A stretch of 64,000 nt of DNA from Sarcocystis neurona. Its lineage: Eukaryota; Apicomplexa; Conoidasida; Eucoccidiorida; Sarcocystidae. The position numbers were made by a program, and so were the translations under genes. Position 1 is the stretch's first letter. Each line of letters opens with the position of its first letter. This document shows, piece by piece, positions 63,953 to 64,000 of this stretch. Below the pieces are notes generated by a model. That model was not told the origin of the DNA. It saw nothing but the letters and a program-made list of their open reading frames with translations, and made no database searches. The stretch spans positions 10,299,455 to 10,363,454 of the forward strand of contig KL647288.1 of the NCBI GenBank assembly GCA_000727475.1, written 5' to 3'.

Positions 63953-63953
<1 letters not shown>
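63374..63953. other. Right flank; no gene supported
   Basis: It holds a stretch with two similar blocks (CCTTTCTCAAGCAGCCA near 63571 and 63649) and scattered TATG microsatellites. No frame has a recognisable domain. It may be the 3' UTR of the gene ending at 63373. Confidence 0.4.
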
Positions 63954-63988
<35 letters not shown>

Positions 63989-63989
63989 T
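63954..63989. repeat. (TA)18 microsatellite at the right edge
   Basis: A pure TA run of about 36 bases near the end of the window. Confidence 0.9.
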
Positions 63990-64000
63990 ATATACATATA

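Overview
The window is a piece of nuclear DNA from an intron-rich eukaryote. Conserved proteins are split into short exons by introns of about 0.5-2.7 kb. The introns are full of TA/TG/TATG microsatellites, and the proteins carry Ala, Gly, Gln and Ser runs linked to CAG/CTG triplets. This look, with mid GC, best fits a coccidian apicomplexan (Eimeria/Cyclospora or Sarcocystidae). The organism is an inference. Nothing bacterial is seen: no operons, no Shine-Dalgarno spacing, no CRISPR.

Layout. (1) 1-15006, + strand: the 3' two thirds of a PRP5/DDX46 spliceosomal DEAD-box helicase in nine phase-compatible exons; its DEAD domain lies left of the window. (2) 15007-about 19000: intergenic, with no gene supported. 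(3) 19193-22309, + strand: an uninterrupted frame of about 1,039 codons, Ser/Arg/Glu-rich and of unknown function. (4) 22310-25164: intergenic between convergent genes. (5) 25165-52626, - strand: a complete SPT16 (large FACT subunit) gene in 18 exons, about 1,349 residues. (6) 52627-54558: divergent intergenic region. (7) about 54559-63373, + strand: a probable PIG-T/GPI16 gene (GPI transamidase), with a provisional exon model. (8) 63374-64000: short flank ending in a (TA)n tract.

The genes are housekeeping ones: splicing (PRP5), chromatin passage by polymerases (SPT16) and GPI anchoring (PIG-T). They form no obvious pathway cluster. Repeats are uneven: microsatellites are dense at 0-12.7 kb and 25.9-51.3 kb and almost absent from 14.2 to 24.2 kb. 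In both well-resolved genes, CTG-rich tracts on the sense strand lie just upstream of many 3' splice sites.

Most of the many open frames of 60-400 codons in the window fall in introns or antisense to exons. I treat them as chance frames.
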